Source: Microbacterium sp. zg-Y625 (lineage in GTDB: Bacteria; Actinomycetota; Actinomycetes; Actinomycetales; Microbacteriaceae). Taken from it: DNA of 64,000 nucleotides. Positions 23,836 to 32,589 of the stretch are shown here, one piece after another. Every line of letters begins with the position of its first letter. Position 1 is the stretch's first letter. Position numbers and translations under genes: made by a program. The stretch is taken from assembly GCF_030246925.1 (NCBI RefSeq), contig NZ_CP126740.1, positions 1,302,001 to 1,366,000 of the forward strand. The letters run 5' to 3'. The notes under the pieces are model-generated. The model was not told the origin of the DNA, ran no database searches, and was given only the letters and a program-made list of their open reading frames with translations.

Positions 23836-23850
23836 CGCCGTCGGACGGCG
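23836..23850. terminator. Short hairpin after the phosphoribosyltransferase gene
   Basis: Inverted repeat CGCCGTC-G-GACGGCG directly after the stop codon, in the 40-bp space between two convergent genes. There is no U-tract, so the support is weak. Confidence 0.3.
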
Positions 23851-23875
23851 CAGGGGGCTCAGCCGCGGCGGCGGT

Positions 23876-25549
23876 TCAGCCGCGCAGGGCGGCCCGCAGG
23901 GTGTCCAAGCCCACGCCGCCGATGTCGAGGGCGCGCTTGTGGAACCGCTTGATCGAGAAGTCCTCGCCCTCGCGCTCGGCGACCTCGTCGCGCAGCTGCT
24001 CCCAGATACGCTGGCCCACCTTGTACGCCGGTGCCTGGCCCGGCCAGCCGAAGTACCGGTTGACCTCGAACCGCACGAACTCGTCGGACATGTTGACGTT
24101 GCGGCGCATGAACTCCAGCGCGTAGTCGAAGTCCCACGTGCCGGTGCCGTCCAGGCGCGGCTTCTGCAGGTGCACGCCGATGTCGAGCACGACGCGGGCC
24201 GCGCGCATGCGCTGCCCGTCGAGCATGCCGAGGCGATCGGCGGGGTCGTCGAGGTAGCCCAGCTGCTCCATGAGGCGCTCGGCGTACAGCGCCCAGCCCT
24301 CGGCGTGGCCGCTCGTGCCGGCGAGCAGCCGCCGCCACGAGTTCAGCTGAGCGCGGTTGTAGACCGCCTGCGAGATCTGCAGGTGGTGACCGGGAACACC
24401 CTCGTGGTACACGGTCGTGAGTTCACGCCACGTGTCGAACCGGTCGACGCCCTCGGGCACCGACCACCACATGCGACCCGGGCGGGAGAAGTCGTCGGTC
24501 GGCCCGGTGTAGTAGATGCCGCCCTCGTTGGTCGGCGCGATCATGCACTCGAGCCGCCGGATGGGCTCGGCGATGTCGAAGTGGGTCCGCCCGAGCTCCT
24601 CGACCGCGCGGTCGCTCGTCTCCTGCATCCACCGCTGCAGCGCCTCGGTGCCGTGCAGCTGGCGGGCGGGGTCTGCTTCGAGGAGGGCCACTGCCTCTTC
24701 GACGGTGGCGCCGGGCGAGATCTGCCGGGCGATGGACTCCTGCTCGGCGACCATGCGCGCGAGCTCTTCGATTCCCCACTCGTACGTCTCGTCCAGGTCG
24801 ATCTCGGCGCCGAGGAACCGCCGCGAGTGCAGCGCGTAGAGCTCGCGCCCCACGGCATCCTGTTCGCTCGCCTCGGGGGCGAGCTCCGAGGAGAGGAACG
24901 ACGACAGCCGTTCATACGCGACGCGCGCAGCATTGCTGTTGTCGGTCAGCTCACGCGCGAGCGATGCCGGGAGGTGCCCCTCGGCGGGAGCCGCCTCGGC
25001 GGCGAAGGTCGAGAAGAAGCCGCGGTCCTCGGTGTAGCGGCTGATCTGGGTGACCACCTCGAGCACCTGGCGGCGCGCCGGAACAACGCCGGTCGCGATG
25101 CCCTCGCGCAGCGTCTCGATGTACCCGGCGATAGCCTGCGGGAGCGCTCTCAGACGTGCCGAGACGACGCTCCAGTCCTCGACCGTCTCGGTCGGCATGA
25201 GGTCGAAGGCCGAGCGCAGATCCTGTGCGGGCGAGGCGATGACGTTGAGGTCGCGCAGGTGCGCCTTGGCATCGTGCAGCTCGAGCTGCAGGCGCAGCTC
25301 GCGGCTGAGGTCTGTCTTCGTGACGACGTCGATCTCGTCGACGGTGTCGGCGGTCTCGAGCTCGGCCAGGGTCGATCGGGCGGCCTGGGCGGCGCGCTCG
25401 GTGCCGGCCGGCGACAGGTCGTCGAAGCGGTCGTTGTACTCGGTGCGGCCGATGTAGGTGGCCAGCATCGGGGACATTTCGGCGAGCGTGTCCACCCACG
25501 CGTCCGCGATCTGGTCGATCCGGGTCGTGGGGCGTGAGGTCTCAGTCAT
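23876..25549 (-). CDS. DUF885 family putative metallopeptidase
   Basis: A 557-residue mostly helical protein. The family's zinc-site-like motif is present as VYHEGVPGHHLQISQAV, with a downstream conserved block SGHAEGWALYAERLMEQLGY carrying the third Glu. DUF885 members are predicted gluzincin-like peptidases; characterised relatives are few, so the substrate is not assigned. No signal peptide is seen. The ATG start has TAGTCT at -12 to -7. polA lies 45 bp upstream on the same strand but is probably a separate unit given that promoter. Confidence 0.85.
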   Translation of the reverse strand: MTETSRPTTRIDQIADAWVDTLAEMSPMLATYIGRTEYNDRFDDLSPAGTERAAQAARSTLAELETADTVDEIDVVTKTDLSRELRLQLELHDAKAHLRDLNVIASPAQDLRSAFDLMPTETVEDWSVVSARLRALPQAIAGYIETLREGIATGVVPARRQVLEVVTQISRYTEDRGFFSTFAAEAAPAEGHLPASLARELTDNSNAARVAYERLSSFLSSELAPEASEQDAVGRELYALHSRRFLGAEIDLDETYEWGIEELARMVAEQESIARQISPGATVEEAVALLEADPARQLHGTEALQRWMQETSDRAVEELGRTHFDIAEPIRRLECMIAPTNEGGIYYTGPTDDFSRPGRMWWSVPEGVDRFDTWRELTTVYHEGVPGHHLQISQAVYNRAQLNSWRRLLAGTSGHAEGWALYAERLMEQLGYLDDPADRLGMLDGQRMRAARVVLDIGVHLQKPRLDGTGTWDFDYALEFMRRNVNMSDEFVRFEVNRYFGWPGQAPAYKVGQRIWEQLRDEVAEREGEDFSIKRFHKRALDIGGVGLDTLRAALRG

Positions 25550-25555
25550 CCTTTG

Positions 25556-25561
25556 AGACTA
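25556..25561 (-). promoter_or_regulatory. -10 element TAGTCT for a leaderless DUF885 mRNA
   Basis: TAGTCT at -12 to -7 from the ATG. An AAAGG follows it but is only 1-2 nt from the start codon. Confidence 0.48.
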
Positions 25562-25594
25562 GAACGCCGGGGGGTGCGCACACGAACCGAGCCG

Positions 25595-28234
25595 TCAGTG
25601 ACCGGCTTCGTCCCAGTCGGCGCCGCGGCCGATCTGCACGTCCAGCGGCACCGAGAGCTGCGCGGCATCGCCCATGCGCTCGCGCACGATCCGCTCGGCG
25701 GCATCCCACTCTCCCGGAGCCACCTCGACCACGAGTTCGTCGTGGATCTGCAGCAGCACCCGCGACCGCAGCTGCTGCTGGGCGAACTCGGCGTGGATAC
25801 GGAAAAGCGCGATCTTCATGATGTCCGCAGCGCTGCCCTGAATGGGGGCGTTGAGCGCTGCCCGCTCGGCGTTCTCCCGCAGCACCCGGTTGGGGCTCGA
25901 GAGGTCGGGGAACGGGCGGCGGCGGCCGAAGATCGTCTCGGTGTAGCCGTCGATCTTGGCCTGCTCGACCGACGAGCGCAGGTAGTCGCGCACGGCGCCG
26001 AAACGGGCGAAGTACTCCAGCATGAGGCCCTTCGCCTCGGACTGCTCGATGCGCAGCTGCTTGGACAGGCCGAACGCCGACAGGCCGTAGACGAGTCCGT
26101 ACGACATGGCCTTGACCTTGGTGCGCATGGCGGGGGTGACGTCCTCCGGGGCGACGTGGAACACGCGCGCACCCACGAAGCGGTGCAGGTCCTCGCCGGA
26201 ATTGAAGGCCTCGATGAGGCCAGGGTCGCCGGAGAGGTGCGCCATGATGCGCATCTCGATCTGCGAGTAGTCGGCGGTCAGCAGCGTCTCGTATCCCTCC
26301 CCCACTTCGAACGCGGCGCGGATGCGGCGGCTCTCAGAAGTGCGGATCGGGATGTTCTGCAGGTTCGGGTCGGTGCTCGACAGGCGCCCGGTCTGGCTGC
26401 CGGTCTGGACGTAGGTGGTGTGGATGCGACCATCGGCGGCGATCGCGGTGTCCAGCGACTCGATGATCTGCCGCAGCTTCGTGGCCTCGCGGTGCTGCAG
26501 CAACTGGTTGAGGAACGGGTGCGGGTTGGTCTCCTGCAGGTCGGCGAGCACGGCGGCATCCGTGGAGTACCCGGTCTTGGTCTTGCGGGTCTTCGGCAGC
26601 TGCAGCTGCTCGAAGAGCACCTCCTGCAGCTGCTTGGGCGACCCGAGGTTCACCTCGCGCTCGATGGTCGCGTACGCCTGCTGCGCGATGGCGTCGGCCC
26701 GCGCGGCCAGCTCGCCCGAGAACGCGGAGAGCTTCTCGTGCGAGACCGCGACGCCGGCGAGCTCCATGTCGGCGAGGGTCAGCAGCGTCGGCAGCTCGAT
26801 GTCGGCCAGGACGGATGCCACGCTCTGCGGCAGCTCATCGCGGAGAGCGTCCGCCACCCGCAGCGTGAACCACGACACCTGACCGGGGGTCGCGCCCTCG
26901 GTCTCGGGCACCAGCTGGGTGGGGTCGGCTTCGGGAAGCTTCTCGCCCAGGTAGCGGTCGACGAGGTCGGAGAGGTTCTTGTCGGGGAAGCTCGGGCGCA
27001 GCAGCCATCCGGCGACGATCGCGTCGAACACCAGGCCGCCGAGCGCCGCCCCGGCGCGGCGGAGCGCCTTGACCTGAGGCTTGGCGTCGGAGAGCACCTT
27101 CGGCGCGTCCGAGACCAGCCACGGGGTCAGTACGGCGGCGGTCTCGTCGGTCCAGGTGACCTCGACGGCGGCGTCCGCGGTCGCAAGTCCCACCCGCTGC
27201 GGCAGACCGCCGGAGATCGAGACCGTCACGGCAACCTCGCCACTCGCGGCATCCAGCCACTCCGAGAGTCCTGCCGGGTCGGGCTCGGCGGGTGTCGGTG
27301 CGACGGCGGCGGGTGCCGCATCGGGGTCCGGTCCCGGGTCGATGGCGCCGGCGGCTTCGAAGACCCGAGGCAGGAGCGTCCGGAACTCCAGGCGGGCGAA
27401 GATGTCGCGCACGGCCTGGGTGTCGATCGGCTGCACCGCCAGGTCCTGCGGCGTGACGGGAAGCTCGACATCGCGCAGCAGCCGGTTGAGGGTGCGGTTG
27501 CGGCGCACGTCGTCGAGGTGCTCGCGGAGGTTCCCGCCCACGACGCCCTTGATCTCGCCCGACCGCTCCAGCAGCTCGTCGAGCGTGCCGTACTGGGTGA
27601 GCCACTTCACGGCGGTCTTCTCCCCCACCTTCGGCACACCGGGGAGGTTGTCGCTCGTCTCCCCCACGAGAGCGGCGATGTCGGGGTACATCTCCGGCGG
27701 CAGGCCGTACTTCTCCACGACGGCGGCGGGGTCGTAGCGCTTCAGCTGCGAGACGCCCTGCACGCTGGGGTACAGCAGGGTGATGTCGTCGTTCACGAGC
27801 TGGATGGTGTCGCGGTCGCCCGAGCACACCAGCACGTCGAAGCCGGCGGCGGCGCCCTCGGTCGCCAGCGTCGCGAGGATGTCGTCGGCTTCGAAGTCCT
27901 CCTTCTGCAGCACGGTGATGTTCATCGCCGCCAGACACTCCTGCAGGAGCGGGATCTGCCCCTTGAACTCCGCGGGCGACTCGGAGCGGTTCGCCTTGTA
28001 CTCGGCGTACTCGCGGGTGCGGAACGACTGCCGCGACGTGTCGAAGGCCACCGCCACGTGCGTCGGCTTCTCGGCCTTCAGCAGGTTCACGAACATCGAC
28101 AGGAACCCGTAGATCCCGTTGGTGTGCTGGCCGTCCTTGGTGGTGAAGTTGTCCACCGGAAGGGCGAAGAACGCCCGATATGCCAGGGAATGGCCGTCGA
28201 CGATCAGAAGGGTAGGCTTTGCGGCATCCGTCAC
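25595..28234 (-). CDS. polA: DNA polymerase I
   Basis: An 879-residue enzyme for gap filling and Okazaki-fragment processing. The N-terminal 5'-3' exonuclease (about residues 1-300) includes LLIVDGHSLAYRAFFAL, DTSRQSFRTREYAEYKANR and ALVGETSDNLPGVPKVGEKTA. The middle region (about 320-480) is a degenerate 3'-5' exonuclease domain: the acidic metal ligands are not evident, as in other actinobacterial PolA. The polymerase domain carries motif A (DYSQIEMRIMAHLSGD), motif B (KVKAMSYGLVYGLSAFG) and motif C (LLQIHDELVVEV). The start is GTG at 28234, with TAGGCT at -12 to -7. It is divergent from the thioesterase gene, 48 bp away. Confidence 0.96.
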   Translation of the reverse strand: MTDAAKPTLLIVDGHSLAYRAFFALPVDNFTTKDGQHTNGIYGFLSMFVNLLKAEKPTHVAVAFDTSRQSFRTREYAEYKANRSESPAEFKGQIPLLQECLAAMNITVLQKEDFEADDILATLATEGAAAGFDVLVCSGDRDTIQLVNDDITLLYPSVQGVSQLKRYDPAAVVEKYGLPPEMYPDIAALVGETSDNLPGVPKVGEKTAVKWLTQYGTLDELLERSGEIKGVVGGNLREHLDDVRRNRTLNRLLRDVELPVTPQDLAVQPIDTQAVRDIFARLEFRTLLPRVFEAAGAIDPGPDPDAAPAAVAPTPAEPDPAGLSEWLDAASGEVAVTVSISGGLPQRVGLATADAAVEVTWTDETAAVLTPWLVSDAPKVLSDAKPQVKALRRAGAALGGLVFDAIVAGWLLRPSFPDKNLSDLVDRYLGEKLPEADPTQLVPETEGATPGQVSWFTLRVADALRDELPQSVASVLADIELPTLLTLADMELAGVAVSHEKLSAFSGELAARADAIAQQAYATIEREVNLGSPKQLQEVLFEQLQLPKTRKTKTGYSTDAAVLADLQETNPHPFLNQLLQHREATKLRQIIESLDTAIAADGRIHTTYVQTGSQTGRLSSTDPNLQNIPIRTSESRRIRAAFEVGEGYETLLTADYSQIEMRIMAHLSGDPGLIEAFNSGEDLHRFVGARVFHVAPEDVTPAMRTKVKAMSYGLVYGLSAFGLSKQLRIEQSEAKGLMLEYFARFGAVRDYLRSSVEQAKIDGYTETIFGRRRPFPDLSSPNRVLRENAERAALNAPIQGSAADIMKIALFRIHAEFAQQQLRSRVLLQIHDELVVEVAPGEWDAAERIVRERMGDAAQLSVPLDVQIGRGADWDEAGH

Positions 28235-28240
28235 CCATCC

Positions 28241-28246
28241 AGCCTA
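28241..28246 (-). promoter_or_regulatory. -10 element TAGGCT for a leaderless polA mRNA
   Basis: TAGGCT at -12 to -7 from the polA GTG start. The whole polA/thioesterase divergent space is only 48 bp. Confidence 0.5.
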
Positions 28247-28282
28247 ACGAGCGGGTGGGACAGCCCGAACCGAGAGCAGGAC

Positions 28283-28705
28283 ATGACCGACCAGGAGACC
28301 GCGACCGAAACCGGACTCGAGTGGGTCAGCCGCCGCGGAATGGGCGCCCTCGCCGAGAAGATGGGGATCGAGTTCACCGAGTTCACGGTGGACCGCTGCG
28401 TCGCCACGATGCCGGTGGAGGGCAACACCCAGCCGGTCGGGCTGCTGCACGGCGGCGCCTACGTCGTGCTCGGCGAGTCGCTGGGGTCGATGGCGGCCAA
28501 CCTGCACGCGGGGCCGGAACGCCTGGCGGTGGGCACCGACATCAACGCCACCCACACGCGTTCGGCGACGAGCGGCCGCGTCACGGCGGTGTGCACGCCC
28601 ATTCACCTCGGCCGGTCGATGACCGTGCACGAGATCGTCATCACCGACGAAAGCGGCAGGCGCTGCTCGACGGTGCGCATCACGAACCTGATCAAGGACC
28701 GCTGA
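28283..28705 (+). CDS. PaaI-type hotdog-fold thioesterase
   Basis: A 140-residue single hotdog domain. The signature is QPVGLLHGGAYVVLGESLGSMAA, with the catalytic Asn/Asp/Glu/Gly region of PaaI/YdiI-like acyl-CoA thioesterases and the strand ATHTRSATSGRVTAVCTPIH. It probably hydrolyses aryl- or hydroxyphenyl-acyl-CoA, or the DHNA-CoA of menaquinone synthesis; sequence alone cannot decide. An AGGA site lies just before the ATG. It is a single-gene unit between polA and pdtaR. Confidence 0.85.
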   Translation: MTDQETATETGLEWVSRRGMGALAEKMGIEFTEFTVDRCVATMPVEGNTQPVGLLHGGAYVVLGESLGSMAANLHAGPERLAVGTDINATHTRSATSGRVTAVCTPIHLGRSMTVHEIVITDESGRRCSTVRITNLIKDR

Positions 28706-28753
28706 CCCTCACGTCCGGGCGTCCCACCCGCGCGAGACCCCGCGAGAAACCAG

Positions 28754-28798
28754 AAAACGGATGAGACCCACCGCAATGCGGCAGGTCTCATCCGAAAA
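28754..28798 (-). terminator. Intrinsic terminator of pdtaR
   Basis: An 11-bp stem (CGGATGAGACC / GGTCTCATCCG) with a small inner CCGC/GCGG stem. On the minus strand the hairpin is followed by TTTT, 12-56 nt after the pdtaR stop. On the plus strand it could also halt the thioesterase transcript, although the T-run is missing there. Confidence 0.75.
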
Positions 28799-28809
28799 GT
28801 GGTGTCTCG

Positions 28810-29427
28810 TTACTTCTTGGGTGCCAGCTGCTCGATGATGGCCTTGGCGACGTCCTGCATCGTCAGGCGGCGGTCCATCGACGCCTTCTGGATCCAGCGG
28901 AAGGCCTCGGGCTCGGTCAGGCCCATCTTCTCGTTGAGCAGGCCCTTGGCCCGGTCGACGAGCTTGCGGGTCTCGAAGCGCTCGACCATGTCGGCGACCT
29001 CGGCCTCGAGCGTGATGATCTGCTCGTAGCGGGCCAGGGCGATCTCGATCGCCGGCAGCAGGTCGTTGGGCGTGAAGGGCTTCACGACGTACGCCAGCGC
29101 ACCGGCCTCGGTCGCGCGCTCGACGAGCTCCTTCTGGCTGAACGCCGTCAGCAGCACGACGGGCGCGATGTGCGCCTTGCTGAGCTTCTCGGCGGCGGAG
29201 ATGCCGTCGAGCACGGGCATCTTCACGTCCATGATCACGAGGTCGGGGCGGAGCTCGGTGGCCAGCTGCACGGCCGTCTCGCCGTCACCGGCCTCGCCGA
29301 CCACATCGAACCCGTTGTCGCGGAGGATCTCCACGATGTCGAGGCGGATCAGCGATTCGTCCTCGGCGACGACGACGCGTCGCGGGGCTGTGGCCATGGG
29401 GGTGGCGGTTTCGTCGAGGTCAGTCAC
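28810..29427 (-). CDS. pdtaR: ANTAR-domain response regulator, PdtaR-like
   Basis: A 205-residue two-domain regulator. The receiver domain (about residues 17-130) has the acidic pair AEDES, phospho-acceptor Asp67 (LVIMDVKMP) and the Lys116 switch (YVVKPF). The ANTAR RNA-binding domain (about 138-195) includes the RKLVDRAKGLLNEKMGLTEPE stretch with its conserved aromatic and basic residues. ANTAR proteins bind tandem hairpins in mRNA and act by antitermination. M. tuberculosis PdtaR (Rv1626), which answers the PdtaS kinase, also lies near polA. The GTG start has TAGAAT at -12 to -7. No kinase is in the window. Confidence 0.92.
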   Translation of the reverse strand: MTDLDETATPMATAPRRVVVAEDESLIRLDIVEILRDNGFDVVGEAGDGETAVQLATELRPDLVIMDVKMPVLDGISAAEKLSKAHIAPVVLLTAFSQKELVERATEAGALAYVVKPFTPNDLLPAIEIALARYEQIITLEAEVADMVERFETRKLVDRAKGLLNEKMGLTEPEAFRWIQKASMDRRLTMQDVAKAIIEQLAPKK

Positions 29428-29433
29428 CCTTCC

Positions 29434-29439
29434 ATTCTA
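29434..29439 (-). promoter_or_regulatory. -10 element TAGAAT for a leaderless pdtaR mRNA
   Basis: TAGAAT, the best -10 match in the window, at -12 to -7 from the GTG. GGAAGG lies between but touches the start codon, so initiation is probably leaderless. Confidence 0.55.
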
Positions 29440-29481
29440 GGACAGGCGAGGCGCTTCCCTGCGGTATCGTCGTGGAGGCAC

Positions 29482-29562
29482 GCCGGTGTGGCGGAATGGC
29501 AGACGCGACCGACTCAAACTCGGTTGTCTTCGGACGTGTGGGTTCGACTCCCACCACCGGTA
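29482..29562 (+). tRNA. tRNA-Leu (anticodon CAA)
   Basis: The sequence folds as a class II tRNA. The acceptor stem is GCCGGTG with CACCGGT, the D-arm begins TGGCGGAATGGCAGACGC, and the anticodon stem ACCGA/TCGGT has loop CTCAAAC (anticodon CAA, reads UUG). The long variable arm contains a TTCG tetraloop (GTCTTCGGAC), the T-arm is GTGGG-TTCGACT-CCCAC, and the discriminator is A. The long variable arm and A73 fit Leu. The first acceptor pair is G1-U72, a slight departure from the usual G-C. CCA is not encoded. TATCGT upstream may be the -10. A strong terminator follows 4 nt after the gene. Confidence 0.93.
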
Positions 29563-29566
29563 CGGA

Positions 29567-29607
29567 AAAAGGAGAGGGATGCCGCATCGCGGCATCCCTC
29601 TCCTTTT
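29567..29607. terminator. Perfect 19-bp bidirectional terminator between tRNA-Leu and pyk
   Basis: The arm AAAAGGAGAGGGATGCCGC (29567-29585) pairs without mismatch with GCGGCATCCCTCTCCTTTT (29589-29607) around a 3-nt loop. Because the outer ends are AAAA and TTTT, the RNA from either strand has a GC-rich stem ending in a U-run. It ends the tRNA transcript on the plus strand and the pyk operon on the minus strand. Confidence 0.9.
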
Positions 29608-29618
29608 CGCTTCCGGCC

Positions 29619-31067
29619 TTACTGCTCGGCCTTGTAGATCGGCGCCTTGCCGTGCACGGCGTCGCCCACCTTGTGGATGCGGATGTCGTTGGTCGACCCG
29701 ATGATTCCGGGAGGGGACCCGGAGATCACGACGACGCGGTCTCCGACCTCGGCCAGCTTGTTGTTCAGCAGGTACTCGTCGACCTGGATGAACATGAGGT
29801 CCGTGTGGGCCACGTGCTCGACGATGGCCGACTGCACGCCCCACGTGATCGCCATGCGGCGGCGGATCGCCGGCTCCGGGGTGAACCCGATCATGGGGAA
29901 CTTCGGACGCAGCCGCGACATGCGCCGGGCGGTGTCACCGGATTCGGTGAAGATGCAGACGTAGCGCGCCTCGACGAACTCGGCCACTTCCATCGCCGCG
30001 AGGGTGATGGCCCCGCCCTGCGTGCGCGGCTTGGTGTTGAGCGGTGCGATGCGGTCCATACCGTGCTCTTCGGTGGACTCGATGATGCGGGCCATGGTCT
30101 CCACGACCACGACGGGGTAGTCCCCCACGCTCGTCTCGCCCGAGAGCATGACCGCGTCGGCACCGTCGAGCACCGCGTTGGCGACGTCGCTGGTCTCGGC
30201 GCGCGTGGGCACGGGGTTGTTGATCATCGACTCGAGCATCTGCGTCGCGACGATGACGGGCTTGGCCATGCGACGGCAGAGCTCGACCGCGCGCTTCTGC
30301 ACGATCGGCACGGCTTCCAGCGGCAGCTCGACGCCGAGGTCCCCGCGGGCGACCATGATGCCGTCGAAGGCGTCGATGATCTCCTCGAGGTTCTCGACGG
30401 CCTGCGGCTTCTCGATCTTGGCGATGACGGGCACGCGGCGCCCCTCCTCGGCCATGATCTCGTGCACGCGGGTGACGTCCTCAGCGCTGCGCACGAATGA
30501 CAGCGCAATGAGGTCCGCCCCGGCGCGCAGGCCCCACCGCAGATCCGCCTCGTCCTTTTCGGAGAGGGCGGGAACGCTGACGGCGACGCCGGGCAGGTTG
30601 ATGCCCTTGTTGTTGGACACCGGACCGCCGACGATGACCTTCGTCGTGACGACCGGGCCCTCGACCTCGGTCACCTCGACGCGCACCTTGCCGTCGTCGA
30701 TGAGGAGGAAGTCGCCCGGGCGGACGTCGGCGGGAAGCCCCTTGAAGGTCGTCGAGACGATCTCCTTGGTGCCCTCGATGTCCTCGGTGGTGATTTTGAA
30801 GACGTCGCCCACGGCGAGCTGGTGGGGCCCGTCGGCGAACTTGCCGAGGCGGATCTTGGGGCCCTGCAGGTCGACCAGCGCGGCGACGGCGCGGCCGGCA
30901 TCCTGTGCCGCCTTGCGCACGTTGGCGAAGTTGTTCTCGTGGACGGAATAGTCACCGTGGCTCAGGTTGAATCGCGCCACATCGACACCCGCGTCGATGA
31001 TCGCGCGGACCATCTCGTAGGTGGACGTGGCGGGGCCGAGAGTGGCGACGATTTTCGCGCGTCTCAT
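29619..31067 (-). CDS. pyk: Pyruvate kinase
   Basis: A 482-residue enzyme making pyruvate and ATP from phosphoenolpyruvate and ADP. Visible signatures are RAKIVATLGPAT at the N-terminus, FNLSHGDY, the active-site block VIAKIEKPQAVENLEEI, MVARGDLGVELPLE (metal-binding Asp), VATQMLESM and the C-terminal regulatory domain ending VVVISGSPPG. Length is normal. It is the last gene of the long hisE-to-pyk strand, 55 bp after gltD, and is closed by the 19-bp terminator. No strong ribosome-binding site is seen (GGAG at 12 nt). Linkage of pyk downstream of trp-lgt genes also occurs in M. tuberculosis. Confidence 0.96.
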   Translation of the reverse strand: MRRAKIVATLGPATSTYEMVRAIIDAGVDVARFNLSHGDYSVHENNFANVRKAAQDAGRAVAALVDLQGPKIRLGKFADGPHQLAVGDVFKITTEDIEGTKEIVSTTFKGLPADVRPGDFLLIDDGKVRVEVTEVEGPVVTTKVIVGGPVSNNKGINLPGVAVSVPALSEKDEADLRWGLRAGADLIALSFVRSAEDVTRVHEIMAEEGRRVPVIAKIEKPQAVENLEEIIDAFDGIMVARGDLGVELPLEAVPIVQKRAVELCRRMAKPVIVATQMLESMINNPVPTRAETSDVANAVLDGADAVMLSGETSVGDYPVVVVETMARIIESTEEHGMDRIAPLNTKPRTQGGAITLAAMEVAEFVEARYVCIFTESGDTARRMSRLRPKFPMIGFTPEPAIRRRMAITWGVQSAIVEHVAHTDLMFIQVDEYLLNNKLAEVGDRVVVISGSPPGIIGSTNDIRIHKVGDAVHGKAPIYKAEQ

Positions 31068-31122
31068 CGTGGATGTGCTCCGGTCTTTGGGGGGATGGCT
31101 GTCGAGTGCTGCCGTCTTCAGC

Positions 31123-32589
31123 CTACGCGGGCTGCAGGCCGATAGCGATGTCAGTGGGTCGTACGGGCTGGGGAAGCTCGGTCTTGCCCATGAGGAAGCG
31201 GTCGACCGCCGCGGCAGCGGCCCGGCCCTCCGCGATGGCCCACACGATGAGCGACTGACCGCGGCCGGCGTCGCCGGCGACGAAGACGCCGGGGTGGCTG
31301 GCCTGGTAGTCCTCGTCGCGGGCGAGGATGCCGCGCGGCGTGAACTGCGTGTGGAGCTGGTCCTCCAGCTGGTCGCGCTCGGGGCCGGTGAACCCCATCG
31401 CGATGAGCACGAGGTCGGCGGGGATCTCGCGCTCGGTGCCGCTCTTGGGCACTCGACGGCCGTCGACGAACTCGGTCTCGGCCACGCGCAGCGCGCGCAC
31501 CTCGCCGACGTCGTTGCCCAGGAACTCCACGGTGGATGCCAGGTACGTCCGCTCCCCGCCCTCCTCGTGGGCCGTGGAGACCTCGAACAGCGTCGGGGTC
31601 ATCGGCCACGGCTGGTGGTCGGGGCGCGCCGTGGGAGGCTGCACGCCGATGGCGAGGTTCGTCACGCTCAGCGCGCCATGGCGGTGCGCGGTGCCGATGC
31701 AGTCGGCCCCGGTGTCGCCGCCGCCGATGACGATGACGTGCTTGCCCGCCGCGGTGATCTGGTTGGGCACCTGGTCGCCGGCGACGGCCTTGTTGGATTC
31801 GACGAGGTACTCCATCGCGAAGTGCACGCCGGCGAGGTCGCGCCCCGGGATGGGGAGGTCACGGGGCACGGTCGCCCCGGTGGCCACCACGACCGCGTCG
31901 TACCGCTCGCGCAGCTGGTCCCACGTGATGTCGCGGCCGATCTCGACGCCGGCGCGGAACCGTGTTCCCTCGTCCTGCATCTGGCGCAGCCGGTACTCCA
32001 GGTGGCGCTTCTCCATCTTGAAGTCCGGGATGCCGTACCGCAGCAGCCCGCCGATGCGGTCGTCGCGCTCGAAGACGGCCACGGTGTGGCCCGCTCGGGT
32101 CAGCTGCTGTGCGGCGGCGAGCCCGGCGGGGCCCGAGCCGACGACGGCGACGGTCTTGCCGGTGAGGCGCTCGGGGGGCTCCGGCTCCACCCAGCCGTGG
32201 GCGAACGCCTCTTCGATGATCGACACCTCGACCTGCTTGATGGTCACGGCGGGCTGGTTGATGCCCAGCACGCACGAGCTCTCGCAGGGCGCCGGGCACA
32301 GCCGCCCGGTGAACTCCGGGAAGTTGTTCGTCGCGTGCAGCCGCTCGCTGGCGCTGCGGGCCTGGCCGCGCCACATGAGGTCGTTCCACTCCGGGATGAG
32401 GTTGCCGAGGGGGCAGCCCTTGTGACAGAACGGCACCCCGCAGTCCATGCAGCGACCGGCCTGGCGTCGCAGCACGGCGGTGTCGCCCGGCTCGTACACC
32501 TCTTTCCAGTCGAGGATGCGCACCGGCACCGGGCGGCGCGGCGGAAGCTCGCGCTCGGTGACCTTCAAAAAGCCCTTCGGGTCAGCCAC
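31123..32589 (-). CDS. gltD: Glutamate synthase (NADPH) small subunit
   Basis: A 488-residue iron-sulfur flavoprotein that passes electrons from NADPH to the large subunit. The N-terminal cysteine clusters are [17 protein letters not shown] and a second group in [18 protein letters not shown] binding is at [20 protein letters not shown], and NADPH binding is at [21 protein letters not shown]. The C-terminal [18 protein letters not shown] motif closes the FAD site. The GTG start overlaps the gltB stop by 8 bp, so it is translated from the same mRNA. Confidence 0.96.
   Translation of the reverse strand: MADPKGFLKVTERELPPRRPVPVRILDWKEVYEPGDTAVLRRQAGRCMDCGVPFCHKGCPLGNLIPEWNDLMWRGQARSASERLHATNNFPEFTGRLCPAPCESSCVLGINQPAVTIKQVEVSIIEEAFAHGWVEPEPPERLTGKTVAVVGSGPAGLAAAQQLTRAGHTVAVFERDDRIGGLLRYGIPDFKMEKRHLEYRLRQMQDEGTRFRAGVEIGRDITWDQLRERYDAVVVATGATVPRDLPIPGRDLAGVHFAMEYLVESNKAVAGDQVPNQITAAGKHVIVIGGGDTGADCIGTAHRHGALSVTNLAIGVQPPTARPDHQPWPMTPTLFEVSTAHEEGGERTYLASTVEFLGNDVGEVRALRVAETEFVDGRRVPKSGTEREIPADLVLIAMGFTGPERDQLEDQLHTQFTPRGILARDEDYQASHPGVFVAGDAGRGQSLIVWAIAEGRAAAAAVDRFLMGKTELPQPVRPTDIAIGLQPA

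Noticed and set aside
31123..32589. A dihydropyrimidine dehydrogenase or other GltD-like subunit.
   Set aside because: The gene overlaps gltB and has standard GltD length and cysteine clusters, so the glutamate synthase assignment is secure.
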